In this document: piece by piece, positions 1 to 9,321 of the stretch | How positions within the stretch are numbered: position 1 is the first letter of the stretch | Layout of the letters: each line of letters starts with the position of its first letter | Source of the DNA: Leptolinea tardivitalis | GTDB lineage: Bacteria; Chloroflexota; Anaerolineae; Anaerolineales; Anaerolineaceae | DNA length: 64,000 nt | Direction: 5' to 3' | Assembly: GCF_001050275.1 (NCBI RefSeq) | Contig: NZ_BBYA01000010.1 | Location: 310,001 to 374,000 of the forward strand | Program-made: the position numbers and the translations under genes | The notes under the pieces: model-generated | Seen by the model: the letters and a program-made list of their open reading frames with translations, nothing else | Database searches by the model: none | Told to the model about the DNA's origin: nothing

Positions 1-1
1 G

Positions 2-2557
2 CTTTGCCCTCCATTCAAAAAAAAAGACGAGATAGAACGGCCGCGGCTTTCTGATGCGATTTCTTCCTTGTTTTTTTATCCATTAATTCTGGTATCGGCA
101 CCTACAGGTTATGGAAAAACCACCCTGCTTTCCACATTCTTTTTCCAAAACAGGGAACATTGTGTCTGGCTATCATTGGATGAAAGAGACAATGATCCCG
201 TTTGTTTTTGGAAAGCCTTTATCGCTTCCATAGGACAAATCTTTCCGGAGGTACAACCTGATTTAACTTTAATTCTTCCAGGAATGGGAATTGAAACGTT
301 GACCGGCGGATTGGATATCATTCTCAATCAACTGTCCACAGACTACAATTCTCTGATATTAATTCTTGATAATTTTCAACATATTGAAAATCCGGCCATT
401 CTAAACGGCCTTGATTATTTAATTCAACATGCGCCACCTCAGTTTCATCTAGTAATCTCTACTCAAAAGAACCCGGCGCTCTCCCTTAACCGGTTGAAAA
501 CAAAAAATCAGCTTTTTGAAATCACTACCAGGGATCTCGCATTTAGTGAAAATGAGGTTTACAAGTTACTTAAAGATCAATGTTTTTCTGAAAATATAGA
601 TGACCTTGTTACACAAATCATGGCTGTTTCCAAAGGATGGCCAGCCGGAATTCGGTTACTCATTCATGCCCTGCAACAATCTCCTGATTTTCACAACTCA
701 TTAAATAAAAGCCAGGAAGTGGCAATTGATTTTTTAACGGAAGAAGTTCTTCATCCTCTTGACAGGGAGCTTACAGATTTTGCCAAAGAGGTTTCCGTGT
801 TGGATTCGTTTACTTCCGAATCAGCAACCGCCTTAACCGGCAGGAAAAATGTGCAACAAATAATCCGGCAAATGCAGGAATCGAATCTTTTTTTGGAACA
901 ATCAGGAGACCAATACCAATTTCATCCTTTTTTTCGTGAGGCAGTGAACAGAAATCGGCCAGCAGACCTTACCATTATGTTGCACAAAAAAGCAGCGGAT
1001 TGGTATTCAGCAACCCACGATCTGGATAAAGCTATTCAACATGCTCTGAAAGCACAGGATTGGTTATTAGGTATTAATCTAATCCTACAAATTAGTAAGG
1101 AAAAGCTGTGCAATGGTGAAATCCACACGTTAGAATCCTGGCTTCTGGCAATTCCAGAAGAATTCCGCAACCAGAATTTTAGTCTTCAGGTGTTACTTGG
1201 ATGGGTTTGGTTCATTCTAGGCAAAATCCCCGAAACAATGGCATTGTTCCCTGTCCTGGAACAAACGGAACCGGTTGGTGATAGTCCTGATGTCGGTCTT
1301 TGGTACGGGTTGCAATGTCAGCTTGCATTGCTTCATGAAAACAATCTTCTTGCGCTTAAACTTGCTCAAAAGGCTCTAGAGCAAATACCTCAAGACCTAT
1401 CATTCTTTCGTGGATTAATCCTTCATTCATTGGGGTCAGCGCAACAAGCTCTGGCTGATTCCAATGGTGCCATTCATGCTTTCACCGAATCAGTGGAAAC
1501 CAACCTGTACACTGGAAATAAATTAATAGCCATTTTCTCGTTGGTCAGCCTCGGGTTGGAATTGAATGAACAAGTACGATTAAGCGAAGCAAGGTTAGTT
1601 TGCGAGGAGAAACTGGATGAAATCATCCCTCCAGAAAAACAATCAGACCCATTAACCGGGTTGGTCGATCTGCTATTCACACGATTCTACTGGGAAACAA
1701 ACGAACTTCAGGAGGCAGAAAAATTTCTTTCTTCCAGTGCCATGAAACTGGATCAATTGGGTATACCGGGTTTCCAGATATCATGTGAGATGATTCGAGT
1801 GTATTTATTGATGGCCCAAGAGAAATACAGCGAAGCCCTTCAACTGGCGAATCGTTACCGCTTAAGAACACAATCGCAAGAGTACATCGGATACCACCAA
1901 ATTTTCAGTATGCTGAGAGCAGAAATTTATCTTCGCATGGGTCGAATGGCCGATGTAGCCAATTGGCTGGAAAAGGCTTCCCTGTCATCCTCTCCCTGGG
2001 ATGATCCGGCACGTGAGATGGAATACCTTCTTCGAGCCCGTTATCTTCTTGAGACTGGTTCATTGGATGATTGCGAGCACCAGCTTCAAGTGTTAGAAAT
2101 ATTTGGACGTAAAACTTCGCATTTGCGTCTGACAGCCGCCATATTGCTGACCCGTGCTGTATTAGAGTGGAAGAAGGGTGATCTCGGAGCTGTCCAACAT
2201 TTTTTAGAGGAATCTCTCACCATTGTAGGATCGGAACGATACATCCGACTATTTCTGGATTTCGGTGGCCCCCTGATGGGTTTATTAGCCCAATTACCGA
2301 AAGCACCACGGGAAATTCGTTACCTTTTCAAACCACCTGGTGACAAGATTCTTTCTCATACAGTAGAGATCCTTACATCACGCGAGTTGGATGTTTTGAG
2401 ACTCATGGCAGAGAATTGTACGAATCGAGAAATAGCTTCCACCCTTGTTCTTTCCAATGAAACCGTTAAGGTACATGTCAAACACATATTCCAAAAACTT
2501 AGTGTTTCTGACCGCCGTCAGGCGGTTCGCCAGGCGCGCAAACTAAATCTGATCTAA
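2..2557 (+). CDS. MalT-like LuxR-family transcriptional regulator (5' end outside window)
   Basis: Large signal-transduction ATPase/activator of the MalT type. The reading frame is open back to base 2 and reads RPRLSDAISS just before the first in-window TTG at 68. That is the usual family lead-in to the Walker A segment SAPTGYGKTTL, so the true start lies upstream and 68 is not the start. Walker B is LILILDNF. A long alpha-helical TPR-like region follows. The last ~65 residues form a LuxR helix-turn-helix (LTSRELDVLRLMAE then TNREIASTLVLSNETVKVHV). Known family role: an inducer and ATP drive oligomerisation and promoter activation. The ligand here is unknown. The downstream reductase-like genes are a possible target by proximity only. 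Confidence 0.9.
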   Translation, partial: LCPPFKKKDEIERPRLSDAISSLFFYPLILVSAPTGYGKTTLLSTFFFQNREHCVWLSLDERDNDPVCFWKAFIASIGQIFPEVQPDLTLILPGMGIETLTGGLDIILNQLSTDYNSLILILDNFQHIENPAILNGLDYLIQHAPPQFHLVISTQKNPALSLNRLKTKNQLFEITTRDLAFSENEVYKLLKDQCFSENIDDLVTQIMAVSKGWPAGIRLLIHALQQSPDFHNSLNKSQEVAIDFLTEEVLHPLDRELTDFAKEVSVLDSFTSESATALTGRKNVQQIIRQMQESNLFLEQSGDQYQFHPFFREAVNRNRPADLTIMLHKKAADWYSATHDLDKAIQHALKAQDWLLGINLILQISKEKLCNGEIHTLESWLLAIPEEFRNQNFSLQVLLGWVWFILGKIPETMALFPVLEQTEPVGDSPDVGLWYGLQCQLALLHENNLLALKLAQKALEQIPQDLSFFRGLILHSLGSAQQALADSNGAIHAFTESVETNLYTGNKLIAIFSLVSLGLELNEQVRLSEARLVCEEKLDEIIPPEKQSDPLTGLVDLLFTRFYWETNELQEAEKFLSSSAMKLDQLGIPGFQISCEMIRVYLLMAQEKYSEALQLANRYRLRTQSQEYIGYHQIFSMLRAEIYLRMGRMADVANWLEKASLSSSPWDDPAREMEYLLRARYLLETGSLDDCEHQLQVLEIFGRKTSHLRLTAAILLTRAVLEWKKGDLGAVQHFLEESLTIVGSERYIRLFLDFGGPLMGLLAQLPKAPREIRYLFKPPGDKILSHTVEILTSRELDVLRLMAENCTNREIASTLVLSNETVKVHVKHIFQKLSVSDRRQAVRQARKLNLI

Positions 2558-2663
2558 TTTACTCCTTCAGAATACCCCTGCATATACCACCTTCCGGGTG
2601 ATGTGCCGTATCCCATCTGTCTGTACCATTTGAACTATCAAATGACAACATATGGAGAACGGA

Positions 2664-3614
2664 ATGAAGATATTGATTGTAGGCAAAGGAATTATTGGAA
2701 CAATATATGGCTGGGCGCTAACAGAAGCTGGAGTTGAAGTCACACACATGGTGCGACCCGGTTCACAGGCTGTCCCTGAACAGACTGTGAAATTGGATGT
2801 TCTGGACGAACGAAAAGGACACAAGTCAGAAAATCAAACGTATTACACAATGAGTTGTGTAGATAACATCACACCGGAAGATGGATTCGATTGGATCATT
2901 GTTCCGGTCAATGCAGGTCAACTGGAAAGCGTTCTCTCTATGCTGGCTCCAGTCTCAGGTAATGCCTGCTTCTTCACCATGACATCAAATTGGAATGGCA
3001 CCGAGCTCATTGACCAATACCTTCCAAGGAATCGCTATATACTGGGATATGCCGATGGGGGTGGAACCATTCGTAATGGTGTTTACTGGACCAACCTGGG
3101 TGCCGAAGTGCATCTGGGTAAGGTTGAGGGGACAGATTTCAATAAGTTGGATCAGATTAAAACTCTATTTGAGAAAGCAGATATGAAACCAGATATTCAG
3201 CCAGAAATGCTTCACTGGTTATGGGTTCATAATGCCTCAGCCACTGCTTTTGCTGCCGGATTTGCCTATCAAAAAGAAATGCTGAAATTTCTCAAAAATA
3301 CTCCCATGATGCGTACCTGTATAGAAGCCACCCGTGAATTGTTGAGCATGTGTGAGAAACGAGGTGCCAATTTGAAGGATTATCCTGAAATTTCCTTCAT
3401 GGGATGGCCTGATTGGCTGGTGATTGCTGCTATGCGTTGGTTGTATACAACCAATAAGAGCATGCAACGATATACCGCCCATGCTGCTTCGGACGGAAGT
3501 CTGGAGGAGACCCGGTTGAATTACCAATTAATGATGAAAACTGCCAAGGAAATGAATCTAAATACTCCTGCGTTGAAAAAACTGGGTGAATTTGTTGAGT
3601 GTAAGAAAAATTGA
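2664..3614 (+). CDS. Ketopantoate reductase-like protein (ApbA/PanE family), copy A
   Basis: NAD(P)-dependent reductase-like protein of the 2-dehydropantoate 2-reductase superfamily. The N-terminus MKILIVGKGIIGTIYGWAL is a Rossmann dinucleotide-binding motif (GxGxxG). The start at 2664 is preferred over the ATG at 2652 because GGAG at 2654-2657 lies six bases before it and the glycine motif then sits at the usual place. The C-terminal half is helical, as in the family. Six bases separate its stop from a diverged paralog, so the two are probably cotranscribed and may form a heteromer. The pantothenate role is not assured, since such paralogs act on many 2-oxo acids. Confidence 0.82.
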   Translation: MKILIVGKGIIGTIYGWALTEAGVEVTHMVRPGSQAVPEQTVKLDVLDERKGHKSENQTYYTMSCVDNITPEDGFDWIIVPVNAGQLESVLSMLAPVSGNACFFTMTSNWNGTELIDQYLPRNRYILGYADGGGTIRNGVYWTNLGAEVHLGKVEGTDFNKLDQIKTLFEKADMKPDIQPEMLHWLWVHNASATAFAAGFAYQKEMLKFLKNTPMMRTCIEATRELLSMCEKRGANLKDYPEISFMGWPDWLVIAAMRWLYTTNKSMQRYTAHAASDGSLEETRLNYQLMMKTAKEMNLNTPALKKLGEFVECKKN

Positions 3615-3620
3615 GGAAGA

Positions 3621-4568
3621 ATGAAAATATTGATCGTTGGTGCAGGTGTGATTGGCAGTATTTACGGATATCTATTGAGCCAGTCTGGAAACGATTTAAC
3701 CCATTATGTGCGTTCTGGTAAAAAACAGAATTTTGTCAATGGACTACCCATAAGGTTACTGGATGGACGTAAGAAAAATCCGCGAGATGAAGATGTAGTT
3801 TATCACCTGAATGTAACGGAAGAATTCAATGAAAATGCACCTTATGACTTGATCATTGTCAGCGTGAGGCACTATCAGCTCAAATCAGTATTACCTCTTT
3901 TGAAAGAAAACGCCGGAGATACAGACATTCTGTTCTTCAATGGGATCTGGGGAGGTCTTGAACAGGTGGATGCTTATCTGCCTCGATCACAATATCTGTG
4001 GGGATTTCCCGTTGCTGGCGGTGGTTTTTGTGACGGCCGGTTAGATGCAGCCGTGCTGGATGAAATCCGACTTGGGGAAATGAATGGACAGATAACTCCA
4101 CGGTTGGAAAGAATTAGTCAATTGTTTACGCAAGCTGGATTAAAAGTTGACAGCCGGCCCAACATCCAACACTGGCTATGGGTACATTTTGCCATCAATT
4201 GCGGAATTATCGGTGCGGCATTTAAAGCCGGGGGTGCAAAAGAATTATTAAACAGCATTTCCAACCTTCGATTAGGGATTCTCGCTGGACGTGAAGCGTT
4301 GGGGGTTTGTGAAGCACTGGGAGTTGATACGCACTCTTTTGAAGATGCCCGATCCTTTTATATGGCAGCGATACCTGGAGCCGTCGCTGTCTGGTGGATG
4401 ATGAAAACCAATGCCCCTGCTCGCAAGATTATGGAACGGCATTCTGCGGTGGATGAATTACAAATCATGTATTATGATCTTCTTCAATCTGCCAGACAAT
4501 TAAATATTTCGATGCGCGTCTATGAATCTTTCAAGCCTTTTGTTGACCATCCTAAAATAAAAATCTGA
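3621..4568 (+). CDS. Ketopantoate reductase-like protein (ApbA/PanE family), copy B
   Basis: Second member of a tandem pair, 315 residues. The N-terminus MKILIVGAGVIGSIYGYLL carries the Rossmann GxGxxG. GAGGAAG just upstream is a good ribosome binding site for the ATG at 3621. It shares the family plan with the preceding gene: nucleotide-binding half, the HWLWVHxAxxxxxxA segment in the middle, and a helical C-terminal domain. The two sequences have diverged well beyond recent duplication. The substrate is not predictable from sequence. Confidence 0.82.
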   Translation: MKILIVGAGVIGSIYGYLLSQSGNDLTHYVRSGKKQNFVNGLPIRLLDGRKKNPRDEDVVYHLNVTEEFNENAPYDLIIVSVRHYQLKSVLPLLKENAGDTDILFFNGIWGGLEQVDAYLPRSQYLWGFPVAGGGFCDGRLDAAVLDEIRLGEMNGQITPRLERISQLFTQAGLKVDSRPNIQHWLWVHFAINCGIIGAAFKAGGAKELLNSISNLRLGILAGREALGVCEALGVDTHSFEDARSFYMAAIPGAVAVWWMMKTNAPARKIMERHSAVDELQIMYYDLLQSARQLNISMRVYESFKPFVDHPKIKI

Positions 4569-4823
4569 AATAAGTCAAACAGTCGGAGGATTTAAAGTTA
4601 TTCCAATCATCCAGCTGTTTTTTCAGAAAATCAAAATTCATAAGAAAAATCGATTAGAAGATCCTGTAAATTACATGAATCTATCCAACAATCAGATGGA
4701 ATAAAGCGAAAAATTACCAATCACCAAAGCTGGTTAGCTGGCCAGATCATAAAGGTTTTTTCTTACATACTTGAATGCTAAAATGAAAGTCGTAATAACC
4801 ATAAGCCTCTGACGAGGTCGCGC

Positions 4824-5324
4824 ATGGATGAGAAATTTACCCCTTATGGACAGTCACCGCAGGAACTTGCCAGACGAGCGGTAGAGATTGCCCGTAAAGA
4901 CTATGGCATCACCCTCGACTTCTCCCGGCAATCTTTAAGAGATCTGAACAGGCTGCTGGATCGTGCCCACAGTCTGATCACTTCGCCGGCATATGCCGGA
5001 AAAGTACCCGATCGAACCATTCAGGTGTGGGGAGCCTACCTGGGCGAAACCATCCGGCGGGAGAATAATGGCATATGGACGGAGAATCCAGCAGCCAGCG
5101 AGTATCGTCAATATTCGATCAATACGCCTACCGGGAACATCTTTCCCATGGAGCAGGTCTACCTGCGAGTGGTGGAAGGGAAAAAGAATAATCTTAAAGC
5201 CGCCATTATTGAACCGCCCACTCGAAAAGCCGGTTCAAACCGAAAGGTAATCTTTCTGGTTGTAATTTTTGGTTTGATGATGCTCATTGCCAGTTCCTAT
5301 TCGTTGTTTTTTCATTTGTTTTAA
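4824..5324 (+). CDS. Hypothetical protein with C-terminal membrane anchor
   Basis: A 166-residue protein I do not recognise as a named family. The soluble part (about 1-135) contains the pattern LDFSRQSLRDLNRLLD followed by GAYLGETIRRENNGIW, a signature I associate with DUF3806-like small domains, though this is a memory-level match. Residues about 142-165 are a hydrophobic helix after a basic stretch (RKAGSNRK), so it is probably a tail-anchored membrane protein with the domain in the cytoplasm. It follows a 255-base gap with no clear signals and precedes the alpha/beta hydrolase by 79 bases. Confidence 0.7.
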   Translation: MDEKFTPYGQSPQELARRAVEIARKDYGITLDFSRQSLRDLNRLLDRAHSLITSPAYAGKVPDRTIQVWGAYLGETIRRENNGIWTENPAASEYRQYSINTPTGNIFPMEQVYLRVVEGKKNNLKAAIIEPPTRKAGSNRKVIFLVVIFGLMMLIASSYSLFFHLF

Positions 5325-5403
5325 GTTGAACCTGGCTTTGGAGTAGAATCGGGCATGTCGTGAACACAATATCCATAGAACAAATCATTGAGGCCATAAT
5401 TTC

Positions 5404-6285
5404 ATGACCAGACGCCGGTTTGCTTTCAATAGAGAGACGATACAACTGGATGATTCCGAAAGAGCCTCCATTCCAGGCAGCTTTATAAAACTTACAGATG
5501 GGTACACGTGGTATGAGCAAGCCGGTCCCATTAACGGGAAACCGGTAATTTTTATTAACGGCTTTTCTGTTCCTCATTACCTGTGGGAGCATACCTTTCA
5601 ACCGCTGGCAGATGCCGGTTTCCGAACATTGCGCTTCGATCATTTTGGCCGAGGCTGGTCTGACCGGCCGGATGTGGTATACGGACCAGATCTGTTTGAC
5701 CGGCAGATTGTTGACCTTCTGCAAGCGCTTCATATCGAAACACCGGTCAATCTGGTGGGGTCTTCCATGGGTGGGCTGGTGGCCAGCATTTTTGCCAACC
5801 GCCACCCAGACCTGGTGGATCGTCTGGCGCTGATCGACCCGGCCGGTATGATGAATCTGCCGGTCTATCTGCAATCACTGTTACTGACCCCCATTCTGGG
5901 TGAATTGATACTGGCTTTATCCGGTCATCGCACCCTGCCTTCTGGCATGGCCGGCGATCTGCTTTATCCCGAACGATTTCCACAATATGTATCAGATTAT
6001 CTACCGCAGATGCAGATTGAAGGTTTTCGGCGGGCAATCCTTTCAACTCTCCGCACACGTATATTGTTCAACAGTCGATCTGTCTATGAGCAATTAGGGC
6101 AGGCTGATATTCCTACCCTGCTGTTATGGGGTCGGTTCGACCAGACCATTCCCTTGACTATTGGCGAGGAAGTGCACAAATTGCTTCCACAGGCAAACTG
6201 GCGGGTGATCGAAGATGCCGGCCATGTGCCGCATTATGAACGGCCGGAACTGGTCAATGAGATGCTGATAGAATTCATAAAATAA
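5404..6285 (+). CDS. Alpha/beta hydrolase fold protein
   Basis: Serine hydrolase of the alpha/beta fold, 293 residues. The nucleophile elbow GSSMGG places Ser121, the acid is probably Asp246 (WGRFDQTIP) and the base His274 (AGHVPHYE), in the canonical order and spacing. An oxyanion segment (INGFSVPHYLW) and a FDHFGRGWSD segment are also typical. There is no signal peptide, so it is probably cytoplasmic. The cap domain lies at about 145-225. The family covers esterases, haloperoxidases and C-C hydrolases, and the substrate cannot be assigned. The gene starts with ATG after a short AT-rich leader. Confidence 0.88.
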   Translation: MTRRRFAFNRETIQLDDSERASIPGSFIKLTDGYTWYEQAGPINGKPVIFINGFSVPHYLWEHTFQPLADAGFRTLRFDHFGRGWSDRPDVVYGPDLFDRQIVDLLQALHIETPVNLVGSSMGGLVASIFANRHPDLVDRLALIDPAGMMNLPVYLQSLLLTPILGELILALSGHRTLPSGMAGDLLYPERFPQYVSDYLPQMQIEGFRRAILSTLRTRILFNSRSVYEQLGQADIPTLLLWGRFDQTIPLTIGEEVHKLLPQANWRVIEDAGHVPHYERPELVNEMLIEFIK

Positions 6286-6761
6286 AACCTCATAAAGCCA
6301 ATTTCATTGGAATTTTTAACCAATCAGGCCCTACCGGGTATGTAATGATACGTGTTTGAGAAAATTAATCAGGGTGAGGCGATCTTAATCGATGGATTGG
6401 TCCTGATAATCAAGAAAACAAGCTGGTCCTGGGAATGTGTGCGCATGGCAACCTGAGCTATTGGGTCTGGCATGTGGTCGGGTTAAGCCGTTATTCCTGA
6501 CTGGGATAAAAAATCTATAACGAATAACATCTTCCACATCAACATCATGTCGGTACTTTCGGGAGGCCCGGAATCTATTAAATGATATAGGGGGATTGGA
6601 TAGAACAGGTTCCATATCCATTCATTCATCTTTTCCATTAATTATGCAGAAAAAACAACTATTTATGCTAGAATATGAATACTCAATGATTGAGTATTCA
6701 TATTTTGATTATGTTCGGTAATAATCAGTTAAACTCGAATTATCTGGAAGGAGAAATTCTG
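6286..6761 (+). other. Intergenic region holding an operator-promoter
   Basis: About 475 bases without a convincing gene. Bases 6378-6497 can be read as a short open stretch on the plus strand, and 6385-6621 on the minus strand, but neither has a start with a ribosome binding site or a recognisable domain. The 3' third holds the inverted repeat described separately. Nothing else is seen. Confidence 0.5.
6667..6703 (+). promoter_or_regulatory. Predicted PadR operator upstream of the binding protein gene
   Basis: A perfect 15-bp inverted repeat with one central base (6673-6703; arm ATATGAATACTCAAT) sits directly after a TAGAAT -10-like hexamer (6669-6674). GCTAGAATAT at 6667-6676 recurs in front of the padR and methyltransferase genes, and the core TCAAT-ATTGA recurs at padR. 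This suggests control by the PadR protein encoded at 8071. Confidence 0.65.
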
Positions 6762-7859
6762 ATGCGTTCAATGTTGGTTTCTCTCGTATTAACATTTCTA
6801 TTCATCTTTAATTCTGCATTTCTACCATCTGCCAGTATCGCGCCATCAGTAACACATGATTCCGGTATTACTATTACAGATGCGCTTGGCCGCAGTGTCA
6901 CCCTGTCCGGAACCCCTAAACGGATTGTTCTTGCCGGTAAAGCGCTCTTCATGATTGCCGATGCGATCTACACCTTCCCCGAAGCCGGCAAAAATATCGT
7001 TTCATTGGGTTCCACCGCCCAGGGAAGCGGCAATTTCATACCCTTAATTGACCCGACCTTTAAGGACAAGATTACCCTTGAAAGCAATGCTGGAGCTGAA
7101 CAGATTGCTGCCACCAAACCAGATTGCGTGATTCTTAAAAGCAGTAATAAATCTACACTGGGTGACCCGCTTGAGCAGTTAAACATCCCTGTCGTCTATC
7201 TTGATTTCGAGACCGCCGATCAATATGCCCGCGACATGAAAACTTTGGGGCAGATTTTCCAGAATCCGGATCGGGCAGAGAAAATCATGGCGTATTACAC
7301 CGGTAAGGTTGAATCCGTTACAAAGGTTATCTCCAACCTGAAGGATGATCAAAAACCAAAGACCCTGCTTCTCTATTATTCTGAGAAAGACGGAGCTGTT
7401 TCCTTTAATGTGCCGCCGCTTGGCTGGATGCAGACCTACATCGTACAGACAGCCGGTGGTCAACCGGTATGGAAAGATGCCAATCCATCTAAAGGCTGGA
7501 CAAAGGTAAACCTGGAACAGGTGGCTGCCTGGAATCCAGACGTAATTTTTGTTGTGGCATATGCCACCCCTGTAGATGAAGCTGTAAAAACACTTAAGGC
7601 CGATACACAGTGGCAGGGGTTGAAAGCCGTAAAAGATAACAAAGTCTATGGTTTTGCCACCGACATCTACAGTTGGGATCAGCCGGATACCCGCTGGATC
7701 CTCGGTCTGGAATGGGCCGCCACAAAACTGCACCCCGATCTGTTCAAGGACCTGGATATTATTAAGGAATCCAAAGAATTTTACAAAGAACTGTATGGTA
7801 TGGAAGATGCCGCCTACACAAAGGATATCCAACCCACATTGAAGGGTGATGTGAAATAA
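6762..7859 (+). CDS. ABC transporter substrate-binding protein, iron-siderophore/cobalamin type
   Basis: Secreted metal-chelate binding protein of the FecB/BtuF class, 365 residues. A signal peptide covers about residues 1-28 and has no obvious lipobox cysteine. The mature protein opens with ITITDALGRSVTL and TPKRIVLAG, the usual first strands of the family, and ends with a typical helical lobe (DTRWILGLEWAATKLHPDLF). The start at 6762 is chosen because GGAAGGAG (6746-6753) lies eight bases upstream; a start at 6690 would fall inside the operator palindrome. No permease or ATPase gene is adjacent, so it must use a transporter encoded elsewhere or act as a sensor. PadR control is inferred from shared operators. 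Confidence 0.85.
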   Translation: MRSMLVSLVLTFLFIFNSAFLPSASIAPSVTHDSGITITDALGRSVTLSGTPKRIVLAGKALFMIADAIYTFPEAGKNIVSLGSTAQGSGNFIPLIDPTFKDKITLESNAGAEQIAATKPDCVILKSSNKSTLGDPLEQLNIPVVYLDFETADQYARDMKTLGQIFQNPDRAEKIMAYYTGKVESVTKVISNLKDDQKPKTLLLYYSEKDGAVSFNVPPLGWMQTYIVQTAGGQPVWKDANPSKGWTKVNLEQVAAWNPDVIFVVAYATPVDEAVKTLKADTQWQGLKAVKDNKVYGFATDIYSWDQPDTRWILGLEWAATKLHPDLFKDLDIIKESKEFYKELYGMEDAAYTKDIQPTLKGDVK

Positions 7860-7868
7860 ATAGAAGTT

Positions 7869-7908
7869 AAAAATGAGCCTGCCAGGAAGATCCGGCAGGC
7901 TCATTTTT
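7869..7908 (+). terminator. Rho-independent terminator
   Basis: A 15-bp perfect stem (AAAAATGAGCCTGCC with its complement at 7894-7908) ends in a T run, 9 bases after the binding protein stop. Confidence 0.9.
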
Positions 7909-8022
7909 ATACCGATTCGAAATTTCAAGTAGAACCAGTACCAGGTCTGATAACAACATACAAAACGGTTGTCTACAGGAAAGAAATAATTTTTTACATG
8001 AAAGAATAAGGTGAAAGTTGTA

Positions 8023-8063
8023 TTGACAAAATCAATTATACAAGCTAGAATATTCAATATTGA
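8023..8063 (+). promoter_or_regulatory. padR promoter with overlapping operator
   Basis: TTGACA (8023-8028), a 17-base spacer and TAGAAT (8046-8051) form a near-consensus sigma-70 promoter. TCAATATTGA (8054-8063) is a perfect palindrome at the expected transcription start. The 16-mer ATACAAGCTAGAATAT (8038-8053) is repeated exactly, inverted, before the methyltransferase gene. Autorepression is inferred. Confidence 0.75.
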
Positions 8064-8070
8064 GGTTATA

Positions 8071-8598
8071 ATGTCAGTCAGGTTGGTACTTTTAGGACTT
8101 CTTCATGACCGCCCGCTCTATGGGTACGAAATAAAGCAAATTATTGAAGAGCATATGGGTGATTGGACATCTATTGCATTCGGTTCGATCTACTTTGCTC
8201 TCGATAAACTGGCGGAAGAAGGATTCGTCGAAAAAATAGCCACAGAACAAACAGGAGGACGGCCATCCCGCAGTGTTTACCAGATCACATCTACCGGAAA
8301 CACAGAATTTTTACGTCTGCTCCGTGAAAGCTGGCAGAATACCGAACAGCAATATTTTGAGATTGATATCTGTCTATTTTTTCTTGACCGCCTAAGCCGG
8401 GAAGAAGTGGTGGGGTATTTGCAGGAGAGATTAAAGAAATTGGAGCACTCGCTTCATTATCTGACTGGACATGAAGAAGAGCAACTGACGAACCCTCAAG
8501 TTCCACCTCAAGCCAGGGCTATTTTCAGTCACACCCGCTTTCATCTTCAATCTGAATATGAATGGACCCGAAATGTTTTACAAAGTCTACAGAAGTAA
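8071..8598 (+). CDS. PadR-family transcriptional regulator
   Basis: 175-residue winged-helix repressor. The first 85 residues show the PadR pattern: LVLLGLLHDRPLYGYEIKQI, then FGSIYFALDKLAEEGFV and GGRPSRSVYQITSTG (wing). The remainder is the helical dimerisation region with ER/EHS-rich helices. The start at 8071 is preferred over 8011 because it gives the canonical N-terminus and because 8011-8070 carries the promoter and operator. PadR proteins usually derepress on binding small phenolics or drugs. The effector here is unknown. The probable regulon is the upstream binding protein, itself and the downstream methyltransferase, from shared DNA motifs. Confidence 0.88.
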   Translation: MSVRLVLLGLLHDRPLYGYEIKQIIEEHMGDWTSIAFGSIYFALDKLAEEGFVEKIATEQTGGRPSRSVYQITSTGNTEFLRLLRESWQNTEQQYFEIDICLFFLDRLSREEVVGYLQERLKKLEHSLHYLTGHEEEQLTNPQVPPQARAIFSHTRFHLQSEYEWTRNVLQSLQK

Positions 8599-8611
8599 TT
8601 TTTTTTATTTT

Positions 8612-8640
8612 ATATTCTAGCTTGTATATTCTATATTGTA
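8612..8640 (+). promoter_or_regulatory. Predicted PadR operator upstream of methyltransferase
   Basis: Bases 8612-8627 are the exact reverse complement of the 16-mer in the padR promoter (8038-8053). It is followed by TATTCTATATTGTATA, which resembles the padR palindrome. It lies 16 bases before the AAGGAG ribosome binding site of the methyltransferase gene. Confidence 0.6.
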
Positions 8641-8655
8641 TAAGGAGAAAAAGAA

Positions 8656-9315
8656 ATGACAAAAGTACGTATTCCCGAAACAGACCACGGGATTCAGGGA
8701 GAGGTAAACGTCAGCACATATGATGTGTTGCAGCGTAATCTGCGTGATAAAGGGCAGATTCAAACTAAAGCATTAATCGCCAGCGGCATTTCCAGCGGAC
8801 ATGCTCTCGAAATCGGTCATGGCCCTGGCTATCTTGGATTGGAATGGTTAAAAAATACACAAAATTCATGGTTAACCGGTTTGGATATCAGCCCGGATAT
8901 GACTGTTCTGGCTCAAAAAAACGCTCGCGAGTACGGGTTGAGTGACCGTACATCATACGAAACCGGAAAAGGGAATCAGTTGCCTTATCATGATGGATGG
9001 TTTGATGCTGTGTTTACCAACGGATCCTTGCATGAATGGGCGGATCCATTGGGTACATTCAATGAGATAATGCGAGTAATCAAGCCTGGCGGACGATACT
9101 TCATCTCAGATTTGCGAAGAGATATGCCGATTTATATGCGATGGCTGCTGTGGGCAGGCACTAACCCAAAATCTATACGACGATACATGTTTACATCCAT
9201 TGACGCAGCCTACACTCCCGGAGAATTGATGGAGATGGTGAAGGGTACAAATATGCACAAGGCAGAAATAAAAGGTAACCTAATTACAGTAACCATTTCA
9301 GGTAGCAAAAACTGA
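8656..9315 (+). CDS. Class I SAM-dependent methyltransferase
   Basis: 219-residue methyltransferase of the UbiE/type-11 class. SAM motif I is ALEIGHGPGYLGLE (glycine-rich loop, with H in place of the usual central G); motif II is LTGLDISPDM (ribose-binding Asp); the motif near FDAVFTNGSLHEWADP and RVIKPGGRYFISDL are motifs IV-VI. AAGGAG with good spacing supports the ATG at 8656. The substrate is unknown. Shared operator sequence with padR and the metal-chelate binding protein suggests one small regulon. Confidence 0.88.
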   Translation: MTKVRIPETDHGIQGEVNVSTYDVLQRNLRDKGQIQTKALIASGISSGHALEIGHGPGYLGLEWLKNTQNSWLTGLDISPDMTVLAQKNAREYGLSDRTSYETGKGNQLPYHDGWFDAVFTNGSLHEWADPLGTFNEIMRVIKPGGRYFISDLRRDMPIYMRWLLWAGTNPKSIRRYMFTSIDAAYTPGELMEMVKGTNMHKAEIKGNLITVTISGSKN

Positions 9316-9321
9316 ATGACA

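Noticed and set aside
6378..6621. Open stretches on both strands in the gap before the binding protein gene
   Set aside because: No start codon with a ribosome site, no recognisable domain and unequal codon use; treated as intergenic.
6690..6761. Upstream start for the metal-chelate binding protein
   Set aside because: The ATG at 6690 lies inside a perfect palindrome and would put 24 polar residues before a clean signal peptide; the start at 6762 has an ideal ribosome site.
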